From assembly GCF_002831645.1 (NCBI RefSeq), contig NZ_CP025117.1:999514-1063513 (forward strand): a stretch of 64,000 nt of DNA, given 5' to 3'. Below the pieces are notes generated by a model. The model searched no databases. It was not told the DNA's origin and saw only the letters and a program-made list of their open reading frames with translations. The translations under genes and the position numbers were made by a program. Shown one piece after another: positions 34,349 to 45,467 of this stretch. The DNA comes from Olleya sp. Bg11-27. GTDB taxonomy: Bacteria; Bacteroidota; Bacteroidia; Flavobacteriales; Flavobacteriaceae. Every line of letters starts with the position of its first letter. Position 1 is the stretch's first letter.

Positions 34349-34379
34349 TTTGTCCTTTTTACTTTTATCAGTATCTTGA
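34349..34379 (+). promoter_or_regulatory. Bacteroidota-type promoter of the BNR-repeat gene
   Basis: TTTG at 34349-34352, a 19-base spacer and TATCTTGA at 34372-34379 resemble the -33 TTTG / -7 TAnnTTTG pair. It lies 10 bases before the ATG at 34390, so the leader would be very short. Confidence 0.55.
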
Positions 34380-34389
34380 AAACTTATAA

Positions 34390-37209
34390 ATGACAACCAT
34401 GAATTTTAGATTTATTTTATCCCTTTTTATTGTGTGTTCCGTTAGTGCACAACAATCGTTATTAACAGAAAAAACACAGTTACAAGCTAACTCGATAGTA
34501 AAAAACATACCCTTTACAAATATCGGGCCTACTGTTATGAGTGGGCGTGTGGTGGATTTGGCAGTTAATCCTGATAATCCAACCGAATTTTATGTGGGCT
34601 ATGCATCAGGAGGGTTGTGGCATACCATTAATAACGGAACAACGTTTACGCCTATTTTAGATAGTGCTCAAACTCAAAATATTGGAACTATTGCAGTTGA
34701 TTGGGGTACCAGAACGCTTTGGGTTGGTACTGGAGAAAATAATGCTTCGCGATCGTCTTACGCTGGTATTGGGATGCTTAAATCTAATGATAATGGTCAA
34801 AATTGGGAGTTTGTAGGTTTGCCTAATTCCCAGCATATCGGTCGTATTTTGATTAATCCAAATAATGTTAATGAAGTGACTGTTGGTGTAACCGGCGCAT
34901 TGTATTCTAAATCGGAAGATCGAGGGGTTTATAAAACTAAAGATGGTGGAAAAACTTGGGTTAAAACGTTATACATTGATGACGTTAGCGGAATCATTGA
35001 TATGCAACAGGCGCCAAACGATTTTAATACGCTATATGCGACGTCTTGGACTAAGGATAGAAAAGCGTGGAATTTTGATGGTAGCGGCAATAACTCTGCG
35101 ATTTATAAAAGTACGGATGCCGGAGATACATGGGTAAAAGTGTCTACAGAAGCAAGTGGGTTTCCTACGGGTAGTGGCGTTGGTCGTATAGGATTGGCTG
35201 TTTACGATAATAATATTATTTATGCGATACATGATAGTCAGTTTAGACGTCCGTCAAGCGGAAATAAGGACAACAGAAGGGGGTTGCAAAAGGATGATTT
35301 TAAGACCATGAGTACTACGGATTTTTTAAATCTAGAGGATAAAAAATTGAATGCCTTTTTAAGAATGAATGGCTTTCAAGAAAAATACAGAGCGGCTAAC
35401 GTGAAACAAATGGTGCGTAGCGGTAATGTTAAGCCTGCTGATTTGGCGCATTATTTAGAAGATGCTAATTCAATGTTGTTTGATACACCAGTGATTGGTG
35501 CTGAGGTTTATAAAAGTAACGATGGTGGACAAACTTGGCGTAAGACGCATGATGATTATTTAGATGATTTGTATTATAGTTATGGGTATTATTTTGGACA
35601 CATACATGTGTCTCCAGTAGATCAAAATGCTGTTTATGTGTACGGCGTGCCTATTTTAAAATCTAAAGATGGCGGAAAAACATTTACATCGATTAGTGCA
35701 GAAAATGTGCATGCAGATCATCATGCGCTTTGGATTAATCCAAAAAATCCTGCGCATTTAGTGAATGGAAATGATGGTGGTGTTAATATCACTTATGATG
35801 ATGGTGCAAATTGGATTAAAAACAACTCGCCATCAGTAGGGCAATTTTATGCCATTAATGTAGACAATCAAAAACCATATCGCGTGTATGGAGGTTTGCA
35901 AGATAATGGTGTTTGGGTTGGCGCGCATGATGCCCCAGAAGATAAAAGTTGGGAACAAAGTGGTGATTATCCATGGAAAAGTATAATGGGAGGCGATGGT
36001 ATGCAGATTGAGATTGATAATCGTAATCCCGATATTGTGTACACAGGGTATCAGTTTGGTAATTATTTTAGATTAAATCGTGATACTGGGGATCAAACCT
36101 ATATTCAGCCTAAACATGAATTAGGAGAGAAGCCCTATCGTTTTAATTGGCAAACTCCAATCCATTTGTCACGACACAATCAAGATATTTTATATTTAGG
36201 AGGTAATAAATTAATGAGGTCTTTAGATCAGGGTAATACTTGGAAAGCTATTAGTGGCGATTTAACGAAAGGCGGAAAACAAGGTAACGTGGCTTATGGT
36301 ACGATCGCGACTATTAGCGAGTCGCCGTTTGAGTTTGGGTTGTTGTATGTGGGTAGTGACGATGGGTTGATTCACGTATCTAAAAATCAAGGCGCTACTT
36401 GGGAGGTTATTTCTACTAATTTACCTAAGGATTTATGGGTCACACGCGTGGTGGCTTCCAAGCATAAAAAGGAACGTGTGTATGCTACCTTAAATGGGTA
36501 TCGATTTGATGACTTTGCAACGTATGTTTATAAAAGTGATGATTATGGTCAAACTTGGACGTCTATTAGTTCAAATATTCCAAACTCTCCTGTAAATGTT
36601 ATTATTGAAGATCAGGTCAAAGAGACTATCTTGTATTTAGGAACGGATAATGGGGTCTATGTTAGTTTTGATACCGGTGGGACATGGCATGCGTTTTCAA
36701 AAAACTTACCAGCAGTAGCTGTGCATGATATAAAAATGCAAGAAGAGACTAACGATTTGCTTTTAGGTACACACGGTAGAGGGATTTACAAAACCAATGT
36801 TGTGCCTTTGCAGACCTTTGACTCTGGAAAGGTTTTAAGTAGTTCCATGACTATTTTTGATTTGGATGCGATTAGATATTATAAGCGTTGGGGAAATTCG
36901 TGGAGTAAATGGATGGCGCCGCTTGAGCCAAGTACAACGATTACATTGTTTAGTACTACTTCTGGTAAAAAAGAAGTTAAAATAATGTCTGAAAATAATA
37001 AAGAGATACAACGTTTTTCAGTTGCTATAGATAAAGGGTTTAATTTTATTACTTACGACTTAACGATTACTGAAAAAGGTCGAAAGGCTTTAATGAAGGA
37101 CAACACCACTATCGATATCAATAAAGCTAAAAATGATAACTATTATATTCCTAAAGGGAAATACACGGTTAAAATTGATGGTGTTGCTAAAATGTTTGAA
37201 GTAGAATAA
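34390..37209 (+). CDS. Exported BNR/sortilin-like beta-propeller protein (939 aa)
   Basis: Signal peptide MNFRFILSLFIVCSVSAQ (second ATG, three codons in, is an equally good start). At least ten Asp-box motifs (S-x-D-x-G-x-T-W), e.g. KSNDNGQNW, KTKDGGKTW, KSTDAGDTW, KSKDGGKTF and KSDDYGQTW, are spread over residues 130-780 and form beta-propeller blades of the Vps10/sialidase type. The last ~150 residues form a separate beta domain. Such proteins are often annotated as glycosyl hydrolases, but no sialidase catalytic Arg triad is evident, so I leave the activity open. Followed 55 bases later by the esterase gene in the same direction. Confidence 0.8.
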   Translation: MTTMNFRFILSLFIVCSVSAQQSLLTEKTQLQANSIVKNIPFTNIGPTVMSGRVVDLAVNPDNPTEFYVGYASGGLWHTINNGTTFTPILDSAQTQNIGTIAVDWGTRTLWVGTGENNASRSSYAGIGMLKSNDNGQNWEFVGLPNSQHIGRILINPNNVNEVTVGVTGALYSKSEDRGVYKTKDGGKTWVKTLYIDDVSGIIDMQQAPNDFNTLYATSWTKDRKAWNFDGSGNNSAIYKSTDAGDTWVKVSTEASGFPTGSGVGRIGLAVYDNNIIYAIHDSQFRRPSSGNKDNRRGLQKDDFKTMSTTDFLNLEDKKLNAFLRMNGFQEKYRAANVKQMVRSGNVKPADLAHYLEDANSMLFDTPVIGAEVYKSNDGGQTWRKTHDDYLDDLYYSYGYYFGHIHVSPVDQNAVYVYGVPILKSKDGGKTFTSISAENVHADHHALWINPKNPAHLVNGNDGGVNITYDDGANWIKNNSPSVGQFYAINVDNQKPYRVYGGLQDNGVWVGAHDAPEDKSWEQSGDYPWKSIMGGDGMQIEIDNRNPDIVYTGYQFGNYFRLNRDTGDQTYIQPKHELGEKPYRFNWQTPIHLSRHNQDILYLGGNKLMRSLDQGNTWKAISGDLTKGGKQGNVAYGTIATISESPFEFGLLYVGSDDGLIHVSKNQGATWEVISTNLPKDLWVTRVVASKHKKERVYATLNGYRFDDFATYVYKSDDYGQTWTSISSNIPNSPVNVIIEDQVKETILYLGTDNGVYVSFDTGGTWHAFSKNLPAVAVHDIKMQEETNDLLLGTHGRGIYKTNVVPLQTFDSGKVLSSSMTIFDLDAIRYYKRWGNSWSKWMAPLEPSTTITLFSTTSGKKEVKIMSENNKEIQRFSVAIDKGFNFITYDLTITEKGRKALMKDNTTIDINKAKNDNYYIPKGKYTVKIDGVAKMFEVE

Positions 37210-37264
37210 TAAGTAAAGTGTAACAATTGAAAATAGTGAGGCTCTTTTATATTAAACTGCTATT

Positions 37265-38959
37265 ATGAAACCATTCGCTATTGTTATATTTATTCTTTTT
37301 ATAACGGCAACAAGTTGTAAGAAACAAGTCATCATTCCAGGAGCGTCGTATACGGCAATGGTTGAGGCTGCTTATCAGTTGTCGGTAGATAAGGATTCGT
37401 TAATTCAGGTAGACGCTTTGGAGATGTACGAAACTGCTTTTACTAAGTTTCCTGATAGTATTACGGATTATTCTATTTATGAAGCAAGCGTTGTTGCGAG
37501 TCAGATTAAAGCTTTTGATAAGGCTTTTAGTTATCTTGAGCGCACTGCTAGATTGGTGGAAGATGAAATGGGGTTTCCGGGATGGGATTATATTTTAGGC
37601 GAATATGCTGACGAGGACTACAAAAATCTAATGCAAGATAGTCGATGGCTGGCGTTATATGAGACAGCTTTAAATGATAAGAAGCAGTTTTTTGAACGAT
37701 TGAAGGCAGAGGAAAAAGCGTTTTTTGACACTAGAGAAAATGAAGACACTGCTGCTTTGGAGGCTAACGAGCTCTATCAGCAGCTTAAGATGTCTAATAA
37801 TTACTTACCAAAGAAACAACAAGATTATTCTATTGCGTTTAAAATAAATGATACCACAAGCACGTCTTATTTTGTGCATTTGCCAAAATCATATACGCCT
37901 AGTAAAAAGTATACAGTCTTGTTTTATTTACATGGTGCAGTGCGGGGCAATGCGTTATCTGTTTTTGAAACAAAGCTTAATTTAATGTATGATAATAGTC
38001 GATACACTAAAAGAGCTGATGCTAACAATGTTATTTTGGTGTTCCCTAAAGGCAATAAAGACTTTAATTGGATGCTAAAGGATGATGGGTTTTTTATGGT
38101 GCCTGAAATTGTGAAGCAACTTAAAAGGGCATTAAATATTGACGATAATAAAGTATTTGTCTCAGGGCATTCTAATGGGGCGACGGGGTCTTTTTCTTAC
38201 CTGATGAAACAGCCGACTGCGTTTGCAGGATTTTATGGTTTTAATACCTATCCAAAAGTGTTTACAGGTGGTACGTTTATTAAAAATGTGCTATCGCGGT
38301 CTTTTATTAACTTTTCTACGGATCAAGATTACTATTATCCACCCAATGCAAATGATAGTCTCAATGTATTAATGGCCGATTTAAAAGCGGATTATAAAGA
38401 CCATCGTTATAATGGTTTTCCGCATTGGTTTCCAGCGTTTGAGGCGTCCGAGCCGGCGTACGATATTCTGTTTGATGATTTGTTGCATCGAAAAAGACAA
38501 CCGTTTCCTAAAACCATTCAATGGGAATTTGATGATAACGCTTACGGAACTATGGATTGGATTACTAATGCTACATTAGATACAGTTAGAGCTAAAAAGG
38601 GATGGCACAAAACACTGAATTTTGACATTGTAAAGTGGTTAAAATTAGATAAAAAGGATAGTGCGGTAACGGTGGATGTGGCTCAGAAAGCATTTGATTT
38701 TCCAAGAGCATCAGGTAAGATTGTCGCTAGTTACGAGGCTAATCAGTTTACCGTGACGGCGTCTAGAATCGGTACGTTTTCTATAGCTATTTCGCCAGAA
38801 ATGGTTGATTTAAATAAGCCTGTTAAGGTTGTTTTGAATGGAACATTAGTTTTTGATAAATTGTTAACTTATGATAAGCAATTTATGTTAGAACAATGGG
38901 ATGTTAACCGAGATCGATCGCAGTTGTGGGTCAATTATATTCGTCTTAATGTCGAGTAA
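37265..38959 (+). CDS. Alpha/beta-hydrolase (esterase-like) lipoprotein
   Basis: Lipobox ITATSC near residue 18. The N-terminal ~150 residues are helical and TPR-like (AYQLSVDKDSLIQVDALEMY, AFSYLERTARLV). An alpha/beta-hydrolase domain follows, with VLFYLHGAVRGN (oxyanion region) and the nucleophile elbow VSGHSNGATGSFSY near 305; the later HRYNGFPHWFPAF region supplies the likely catalytic His. The C-terminus is a small beta domain. Feruloyl esterase/PHB depolymerase-like enzymes share this plan; the substrate is unknown. Probably co-transcribed with the BNR-repeat gene. Confidence 0.75.
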   Translation: MKPFAIVIFILFITATSCKKQVIIPGASYTAMVEAAYQLSVDKDSLIQVDALEMYETAFTKFPDSITDYSIYEASVVASQIKAFDKAFSYLERTARLVEDEMGFPGWDYILGEYADEDYKNLMQDSRWLALYETALNDKKQFFERLKAEEKAFFDTRENEDTAALEANELYQQLKMSNNYLPKKQQDYSIAFKINDTTSTSYFVHLPKSYTPSKKYTVLFYLHGAVRGNALSVFETKLNLMYDNSRYTKRADANNVILVFPKGNKDFNWMLKDDGFFMVPEIVKQLKRALNIDDNKVFVSGHSNGATGSFSYLMKQPTAFAGFYGFNTYPKVFTGGTFIKNVLSRSFINFSTDQDYYYPPNANDSLNVLMADLKADYKDHRYNGFPHWFPAFEASEPAYDILFDDLLHRKRQPFPKTIQWEFDDNAYGTMDWITNATLDTVRAKKGWHKTLNFDIVKWLKLDKKDSAVTVDVAQKAFDFPRASGKIVASYEANQFTVTASRIGTFSIAISPEMVDLNKPVKVVLNGTLVFDKLLTYDKQFMLEQWDVNRDRSQLWVNYIRLNVE

Positions 38960-39007
38960 ACACTAGTTACTTAAACCCATTCTAAATAGTACAAATAGGT
39001 TTTAAAA

Positions 39008-39039
39008 TTTGTTAATATATCGCTTGTGGCTTATCTTTG
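39008..39039 (+). promoter_or_regulatory. Promoter of the sdhCAB operon
   Basis: TTTG at 39008-39011, a 20-base spacer and a perfect TATCTTTG (TAnnTTTG) at 39032-39039, 27 bases before the sdhC ATG. This is the consensus Bacteroidota primary-sigma promoter. Confidence 0.8.
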
Positions 39040-39066
39040 TGAGACAAATAATTAACTTCAACTATA

Positions 39067-39753
39067 ATGAGCGGAATTTTAAATTCTTCAATAGGAAGAA
39101 AGTTTGCGATGGCACTTTCGGCATTCTTTCTAATGTTTTTTTTACTTCAACATTTTTCAATAAACATACTTTCGGTATTTAGTCCAGAGACTTTTAACGA
39201 GGTGTCTCACTTTATGGGGACCTTTCCGTTAGTGCAATATGCATTACAACCCGTTTTGATTTTCGGAGTTGTGTTTCACTTTGTAATGGGATTTGTTTTA
39301 GAAATTAAAAACAACAAAGCAAGACAAATCAGTTATGCCAAAAACAATGGCGGTGCAAATTCGTCTTGGATGAGCAGAAACATGATTTGGAGCGGATTAG
39401 CTATTTTAGCATTCGTTTGTCTTCACTTTTACGATTTCTGGTTTCCAGAATTAAATACCAAGTTTATTGTTGGTGATATGTCAGGTCTTGTAGATCCGAA
39501 CAACGCAGATAGCGGGTTTAGATACTATGAAGAACTACAACACAAATTTGTGGATCTATGGAGAGTCGTACTTTACGTCGTTGCATTTGTGTTCTTAGCC
39601 TTACATTTATTACACGGTTTTGATTCGGCTTTTCAGTCGGTTGGAGCAAATAACAAATACACAAAAGGATTAAAAAGATTTAGTAAAATTTACGCAATCG
39701 GGATTCCATTAGGATTCATTTTTATTGCTGTGTTTCACTTTTTAAACCACTAA
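39067..39753 (+). CDS. sdhC: Succinate dehydrogenase/fumarate reductase cytochrome b558 subunit
   Basis: 228 residues with five hydrophobic helices and conserved His residues for heme ([46 protein letters not shown]). The N-terminal [19 protein letters not shown] is typical of the Bacteroidota single-subunit membrane anchor. It passes electrons between the flavo-iron-sulfur part and menaquinone. First gene of a compact operon, 14 bases before sdhA, with a consensus promoter upstream. Confidence 0.93.
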   Translation: MSGILNSSIGRKFAMALSAFFLMFFLLQHFSINILSVFSPETFNEVSHFMGTFPLVQYALQPVLIFGVVFHFVMGFVLEIKNNKARQISYAKNNGGANSSWMSRNMIWSGLAILAFVCLHFYDFWFPELNTKFIVGDMSGLVDPNNADSGFRYYEELQHKFVDLWRVVLYVVAFVFLALHLLHGFDSAFQSVGANNKYTKGLKRFSKIYAIGIPLGFIFIAVFHFLNH

Positions 39754-39767
39754 AAAATATAGTTACT

Positions 39768-41780
39768 ATGAGTTTAGATTCAAAAGTACCTCAAGGTCCA
39801 ATTAAAGATAAGTGGACGGATTATAAAAATCATATCGACTTAGTAAACCCTGCTAACAAACGTAACATTGATGTTATTGTGGTTGGTACTGGATTAGCGG
39901 GTGGATCGGCTGCTGCAACTTTAGCAGAGCTAGGATATAATGTAAAAGCATTTTGCTTTCAAGATTCTCCAAGACGTGCGCATTCAATTGCAGCACAAGG
40001 AGGTATTAACGCAGCAAAAAATTACCAAGGTGATGGTGACTCAACTTACAGATTATTTTACGATACTGTAAAAGGAGGAGATTACCGTTCTCGTGAAGCA
40101 AACGTGTATCGTTTGGCTGAGGTATCTGCAAATATAATTGACCAATGTGTTGCTCAAGGGGTTCCTTTTGCACGTGAGTATGGTGGATTATTGGATAACC
40201 GTTCGTTTGGTGGTGTATTAGTATCACGTACTTTTTACGCAGCTGGACAAACAGGACAACAATTATTATTAGGAGCGTATTCTGCTATGAACCGTCAAAT
40301 TGGTCGTGGTAAAATCAAAATGTACAACCGTCACGAAATGTTAGACGTTGTTAAGGTTGATGGAAAAGCGCGTGGTATTATAACACGTAACTTAATTACT
40401 GGAGAAATTGAAAGACATTCAGCTCACGCTGTGGTTCTTGGAACTGGTGGTTATGGTAACGTTTTCTTCTTATCAACTAACGCGATGGGAAGTAATGTAA
40501 CAGCAGCATGGAAAGCACACAAACGTGGGGCTTACTTTGCAAACCCTTGTTATACACAAATTCACCCAACATGTATTCCAGTTTCTGGAGATCATCAGTC
40601 TAAACTAACGTTAATGTCTGAGTCTTTACGTAATGATGGACGTATTTGGGTGCCAAAACACATGAAAGATGTTGAGGCTATTAAATCTGGGACATTAAAA
40701 CCTAGAGAATTAGCTGAAGAAGATAGAGATTACTACCTAGAGCGTCGTTATCCTGCATTCGGAAACTTAGTGCCTCGTGATGTTGCCTCTCGTGCAGCAA
40801 AAGAGCGTTGTGATGCTGGTTTTGGAGTGAATTCAACTGGAGAAGCTGTATTCTTAGATTTTGCTTCTGCAATTCAACGTTACGGTAAAGAAACTGCTCA
40901 CGTTAAAGGTTTAGACGAAAATGATGCTGTCCTTGTTAAAAAATTAGGACAAGAAGTCATCAAAAATAAATACGGAAACTTATTCCAAATGTATGAGAAG
41001 ATCGTAGATCAAGATCCATACAACACCCCAATGATGATTTATCCAGCGGTACACTACACCATGGGTGGTGTTTGGGTAGATTATAACTTAATGACAACCG
41101 TTCCTGGTTTATACTGTATTGGAGAAGCTAACTTCTCTGACCATGGTGCCAACAGACTTGGTGCTTCGGCATTAATGCAAGGGTTAGCGGATGGTTATTT
41201 TGTATTACCGTATACTATTGGTGACTACTTATCTAACGATATCCGTACGGGAGCGATTTCTACGGACACAAAAGAGTTTGAAGCGGCTGAAAAAGAAGTA
41301 CGTGAGAAACTAGAGTTCTTCGTAACTAATAAAGGGTCTCATTCTGTAGATTATTTCCATAAGAAATTAGGGAAAATCATGTGGAACAAAGTAGGGATGT
41401 CTAGAAATGTAAAAGGATTAACAGAAGCTATTGCTGAAATCAAAGCATTAAGAGATCAATTCTGGAAAGAAGTTAAAGTGCCTGGAACTAATGAAGAGTT
41501 TAACGAAGAGCTTGCAAAAGCTGGTCGTGTAGCAGATTTCTTAGAGTTAGGAGAATTATTTGCTAAAGATGCATTAAACAGAGAAGAATCTTGTGGAGGT
41601 CACTTTAGAGAGGATTCTGTGGAGTTAGACGGAGAGCAAAAAGGAGAAGCATTACGTAATGACAAAGATTTTGCATACGTATCTGCTTGGGAGTACAAAG
41701 GAGAACCTAGTGATGCTGTTTTACATAAAGAGGAACTAGAGTTTAAGGATATCGAATTAAAACAAAGAAGTTATAAATAA
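39768..41780 (+). CDS. sdhA: Succinate dehydrogenase flavoprotein subunit
   Basis: 670 residues. The N-terminal dinucleotide fold [21 protein letters not shown] is followed by [13 protein letters not shown] near the covalent FAD site (H in RRAHS). Active-site region [11 protein letters not shown] and [10 protein letters not shown], and the late [12 protein letters not shown] motif, are all present. It oxidises succinate to fumarate on the cytoplasmic face. Codon and base use change to the highly expressed type typical of central metabolism. Eight bases separate it from sdhB. Confidence 0.96.
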   Translation: MSLDSKVPQGPIKDKWTDYKNHIDLVNPANKRNIDVIVVGTGLAGGSAAATLAELGYNVKAFCFQDSPRRAHSIAAQGGINAAKNYQGDGDSTYRLFYDTVKGGDYRSREANVYRLAEVSANIIDQCVAQGVPFAREYGGLLDNRSFGGVLVSRTFYAAGQTGQQLLLGAYSAMNRQIGRGKIKMYNRHEMLDVVKVDGKARGIITRNLITGEIERHSAHAVVLGTGGYGNVFFLSTNAMGSNVTAAWKAHKRGAYFANPCYTQIHPTCIPVSGDHQSKLTLMSESLRNDGRIWVPKHMKDVEAIKSGTLKPRELAEEDRDYYLERRYPAFGNLVPRDVASRAAKERCDAGFGVNSTGEAVFLDFASAIQRYGKETAHVKGLDENDAVLVKKLGQEVIKNKYGNLFQMYEKIVDQDPYNTPMMIYPAVHYTMGGVWVDYNLMTTVPGLYCIGEANFSDHGANRLGASALMQGLADGYFVLPYTIGDYLSNDIRTGAISTDTKEFEAAEKEVREKLEFFVTNKGSHSVDYFHKKLGKIMWNKVGMSRNVKGLTEAIAEIKALRDQFWKEVKVPGTNEEFNEELAKAGRVADFLELGELFAKDALNREESCGGHFREDSVELDGEQKGEALRNDKDFAYVSAWEYKGEPSDAVLHKEELEFKDIELKQRSYK

Positions 41781-41788
41781 GGAGAGCT

Positions 41789-42538
41789 ATGATGAATTTA
41801 ACACTTAAGATTTGGCGTCAAAAAAACGCAAGTGATAAAGGGAAAATGGTAGACTATAAAGTTACCGATATCTCACCAGATATGTCTTTCCTTGAAATGT
41901 TAGATGTTTTAAACGAACAACTAATTAATAACGATGAAGAGCCCGTAGCCTTTGATCACGATTGTCGTGAGGGTATTTGCGGAATGTGTTCTTTATATAT
42001 TAACGGAGAAGCACATGGACCTGATCGTGGTGTAACAACCTGTCAGTTACACATGCGTATGTTTAAAGATGGAGATACAATTACTATCGAGCCATTTAGA
42101 GCAACCGCTTTTCCTGTAGTAAAAGATTTAGTAGTGGACAGAGGTGCTTTTGACCGTATCCAACATGCCGGAGGATTTATTTCTGTAAACACATCTGGAA
42201 ACACAATCGATGCTAATGCAATACCAGTAAACAAACATGATGCAGATGATGCTTTTTCAGCAGCAACTTGTATTGGTTGTGGGGCTTGTGTCGCGTCTTG
42301 TAAAAACTCTTCTGCAATGTTATTTGTTGGTGCTAAAGTATCACAATTTGCATTATTACCTCAAGGTAAAATTGAAGCTACAGATCGTGTGTTAAACATG
42401 GTTAAGCAAATGGATGAAGAAGGTTTTGGTAACTGTACCAATACTGGAGCTTGTGAGGTGGAATGTCCTAAAGGAATTTCTTTAGAGAATATTGCGCGTA
42501 TGAATCGTGAGTATTTATCTGCAAGTTTAAAAGGATAA
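41789..42538 (+). CDS. sdhB: Succinate dehydrogenase iron-sulfur subunit
   Basis: All three cluster-binding motifs are intact: CREGICGMC plus a later C in VTTCQLHM for [2Fe-2S], [11 protein letters not shown] for [4Fe-4S], and [14 protein letters not shown] for the third cluster. 249 residues is normal for the family. It links the flavoprotein to the cytochrome b subunit. Last gene of sdhCAB; a terminator follows at 42591. Confidence 0.96.
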   Translation: MMNLTLKIWRQKNASDKGKMVDYKVTDISPDMSFLEMLDVLNEQLINNDEEPVAFDHDCREGICGMCSLYINGEAHGPDRGVTTCQLHMRMFKDGDTITIEPFRATAFPVVKDLVVDRGAFDRIQHAGGFISVNTSGNTIDANAIPVNKHDADDAFSAATCIGCGACVASCKNSSAMLFVGAKVSQFALLPQGKIEATDRVLNMVKQMDEEGFGNCTNTGACEVECPKGISLENIARMNREYLSASLKG

Positions 42539-42590
42539 TAAAACAAAAAAAAGGTAATCAAAGCGATAGCTACGAGCCTTAAATAAATAA

Positions 42591-42618
42591 AAACCCAAGC
42601 GATAAGCTTGGGTTTTTT
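42591..42618 (+). terminator. Terminator of the sdhCAB operon
   Basis: AAACCCAAGC-gataa-GCTTGGGTTT 10-bp stem followed by a T run, 52 bases after the sdhB stop. Confidence 0.92.
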
Positions 42619-42648
42619 AGTTACTTTTATAGTATTAATGTGCTTATT

Positions 42649-43605
42649 ATGAAACCTATTTACTTATTACTTTTAGTGCTAATTGTTAGTTGTAAATCTA
42701 ACAATACGCCAACCCAAAATGCGGATGTAAGTCCGATATCTAAAACTTTAAAATCCAACCAAAAGGCTGTTGATTATAAATTTGATACAGCTAGGTTACT
42801 CGAAGATGTTAAAACCTTGTCTTCTGATGTTTTTGAAGGTCGCAGAACCGGAACAAAAGGGGCGGAATTAGCTAGAGATTATATTATCAATCGCTTTACA
42901 AAATTAGGGGTTAAACCTTTAGTATCTAATTATATCCAGGCTTTTACTTTTGAGACAAGTAAAAAATATGAAGCAGCTAATGTTTTAGGCGTTATTGAAG
43001 GGACTTTAAAAAATGATAAGTATATTGTGTTGTCTGCACATTACGATCATGAAGGCATTAAAGGCGGTAAAATTTATAATGGGGCAGATGATGATGCTTC
43101 TGGTATTAGTGCGTTGTTCGCTTTCGCGGAATCTTTTGCCGAGAACCCTCCAAAACATAATGTGATTTTGGCGGCATTTGATGCTGAGGAATTAGGTTTG
43201 AAGGGAGCATATCATTTTGTAGAAGATAATACTGTGCAAAATCGAAACGTAGTACTTAATTTAAATATGGATATGATTAGTAGAAGTGAGGATAAACAGT
43301 TATTTGCTGTTGGGTCTCGTTACTATCCCATTTTAAAACCAACACTTCAAAATTTTGAAGCTATAGGTGGTGTCGCATTAGTAATAGATCATGAAGGGAT
43401 AACCAAAGCAGAAGATTGGACGTTTTCAAGTGATCATGCCGCATTTCATAAAGCTGAAATTCCATTTATCTATTTTGGAGTTGCTGACCATGAAGATTAT
43501 CACGAGCCTACAGATGATTTTGAAAATATTAATCAACAGTTTTACAAAGATGCAGTGCAAACTATAATTACTGTGTTTAATCAATTTGATAATTTAGATT
43601 TATAA
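42649..43605 (+). CDS. M28-family metallopeptidase lipoprotein
   Basis: Lipobox LIVSC near residue 14 from the ATG at 42649; an ATG three codons earlier at 42640 also exists. The PA/M28 zinc ligands are visible: SAHYDHEG (His), NGADDDASG (Asp), DAEELGLKG (Glu pair), NLNMDMISR (Asp) and the late DHEDYHEPTDD (His). Relatives are di-zinc aminopeptidases acting outside the cytoplasm. Five bases separate it from the MutS-like gene, so they are likely co-transcribed. Confidence 0.9.
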   Translation: MKPIYLLLLVLIVSCKSNNTPTQNADVSPISKTLKSNQKAVDYKFDTARLLEDVKTLSSDVFEGRRTGTKGAELARDYIINRFTKLGVKPLVSNYIQAFTFETSKKYEAANVLGVIEGTLKNDKYIVLSAHYDHEGIKGGKIYNGADDDASGISALFAFAESFAENPPKHNVILAAFDAEELGLKGAYHFVEDNTVQNRNVVLNLNMDMISRSEDKQLFAVGSRYYPILKPTLQNFEAIGGVALVIDHEGITKAEDWTFSSDHAAFHKAEIPFIYFGVADHEDYHEPTDDFENINQQFYKDAVQTIITVFNQFDNLDL

Positions 43606-43610
43606 TATAA

Positions 43611-45380
43611 ATGACAGATTCTAATTCTTATTACAGTGCTAATATCGCTAATTATGCAGCAGAGGTTTCAAAACTGTATAAACAATTAACCTCTTTAAGT
43701 ATTGCAAGGCTTTTAGTTTTTGTAGCAACAGCAGTTGGTGGTTATTTTACTTTTGGGTCTTGGCCTTTATTTGCAGGTGTTTTAGTTGCGGGGGCTATTG
43801 GTTTTGTTTTTTTATTGTCAAAATATACGACAATCAAGGCGACGTATAATTTAAAAAAAGAACTAGTAACTATTAATAAGGAGGAATTAAAAATTAATTC
43901 TGGAGATTTTTTTGATCGTGATGGGGGACTTCAGTTTCAAGATCCAAACCATAATTATGCGTTGGATATTGATTTGTTTGGACGAGGTAGTTTTTACCAA
44001 TTTATAAACAGAACAACTATTGATGATGGTTCTCAAGCTTTAGCTAATAGTTTAAAGGCAAATGCTACAGAGGCTATCGTGTTAAGACAAGAGGCGATAA
44101 AAGAGTTAGCTTCTAAAGCAGATTGGAGACAACAATTTCAAGCAAATGCTGGACTAATTAAAGTGGAGACTAAAGCCACAACCATCCTTGAGTTTTTGAA
44201 ATCACACCAACCTATTTTACCTCAATTTTTTAAAACGATACCTTTAATTATTTCAGTTTTAACTCTGATTCTTTTCGGTTTGGCTATCGCGAAATTAATC
44301 CCTATCGCGATGACTGGTTATTGGTTGTTGGTAGGCTTAGTTATTACAGGGCGTTATGTCAAAAAAATAAATGTGTTATCTGCCAATACAGATAAAATGC
44401 GTGATACGTTCAGACAGTACGCCGTATTATTAAGTGCTATTGAAAATGAAACTTTTACCGCTCCATTATTATTGGAGAAACAAGCTCAAATTCAACTTAA
44501 AGACAAAAAAGCCTCTCAAATTTTAAAAGAACTCTCTAAGGGTATGGATGCTTTGGATAATAGAAGTAATTTAATTTCGGCGCTATTTGGGAATGGGTAT
44601 TTTTTAACTGATATAAAAAACACCTACGCGATAGAGCAGTGGTTGGAAAATTATAGTGATATCGTAGAGGATTGGTTTGAAGTAGTAGCCTTTTTTGATG
44701 CTTATAATAGTTTAGGTAACTATAGCTTTAATCATCAACAGTATGTTTTTCCTCAAATAGTAGCTAAAAACAGTGACACTAGCGTAACGGGATTAGGTCA
44801 CCCTTTATTAAAATCAGAAAAGCGTGTCGATAATGATTTTGAAATAAAAAATCAACAATTCTTTATTATTACAGGGGCTAATATGGCCGGTAAAAGCACC
44901 TTTTTACGTACCGTCTCTTTGCATATAGTTATGGCTAATGTTGGACTGCCGGTGTGTGCAAAGTCATCCGTATATAGTCCAGTAAAATTGATTACAAGTA
45001 TGCGTACAAGCGATTCGCTAACGGATGATAGTAGTTATTTCTTTTCGGAATTAACGCGCTTAAAGTATATCGTAGACGCCATAAAAAAAGATAATTATTT
45101 TATTATTTTAGATGAAATCTTAAAAGGAACCAATAGTACAGATAAAGCTATTGGGTCACGTAAGTTTGTAGAAAAGTTAGTGGCAAGTCATGCAACTGGT
45201 ATAATTGCGACACATGATTTAAGTTTATGCGAAATTGAAGACCATTTAAAAGAAGTTAAAAACTACTATTTTGATGCGCAAATCATTGCTGATGAGTTGT
45301 ATTTTGATTACACCTTTAAAAAAGGAATTTGTCAGAATATGAATGCGAGTTTCTTATTGAAGAAGATGGAGATTGTATAG
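43611..45380 (+). CDS. Membrane-associated MutS-like ATPase
   Basis: 589 residues. Two hydrophobic segment pairs at about 34-70 and 203-245 suggest membrane anchoring. The C-terminal ATPase has Walker A ITGANMAGKSTFLRTVSL near 422, Walker B YFIILDEILKGTNS near 497 and a signature SDSLTDDSSYFFSEL near 465. It lacks the MutS mismatch-recognition domain, so it belongs to the MutS-related family frequent in Bacteroidota whose role is unknown, and is not expected to do classical mismatch repair. Confidence 0.85.
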   Translation: MTDSNSYYSANIANYAAEVSKLYKQLTSLSIARLLVFVATAVGGYFTFGSWPLFAGVLVAGAIGFVFLLSKYTTIKATYNLKKELVTINKEELKINSGDFFDRDGGLQFQDPNHNYALDIDLFGRGSFYQFINRTTIDDGSQALANSLKANATEAIVLRQEAIKELASKADWRQQFQANAGLIKVETKATTILEFLKSHQPILPQFFKTIPLIISVLTLILFGLAIAKLIPIAMTGYWLLVGLVITGRYVKKINVLSANTDKMRDTFRQYAVLLSAIENETFTAPLLLEKQAQIQLKDKKASQILKELSKGMDALDNRSNLISALFGNGYFLTDIKNTYAIEQWLENYSDIVEDWFEVVAFFDAYNSLGNYSFNHQQYVFPQIVAKNSDTSVTGLGHPLLKSEKRVDNDFEIKNQQFFIITGANMAGKSTFLRTVSLHIVMANVGLPVCAKSSVYSPVKLITSMRTSDSLTDDSSYFFSELTRLKYIVDAIKKDNYFIILDEILKGTNSTDKAIGSRKFVEKLVASHATGIIATHDLSLCEIEDHLKEVKNYYFDAQIIADELYFDYTFKKGICQNMNASFLLKKMEIV

Positions 45381-45467
45381 GTTTTTGTAAACAAGTCTGT
45401 AAAGCTGTTTTAAGTCTCTCATATCGCTTGTAAAGTGAGTCGTTACATGGTGTTTTTTTTGGGGAGC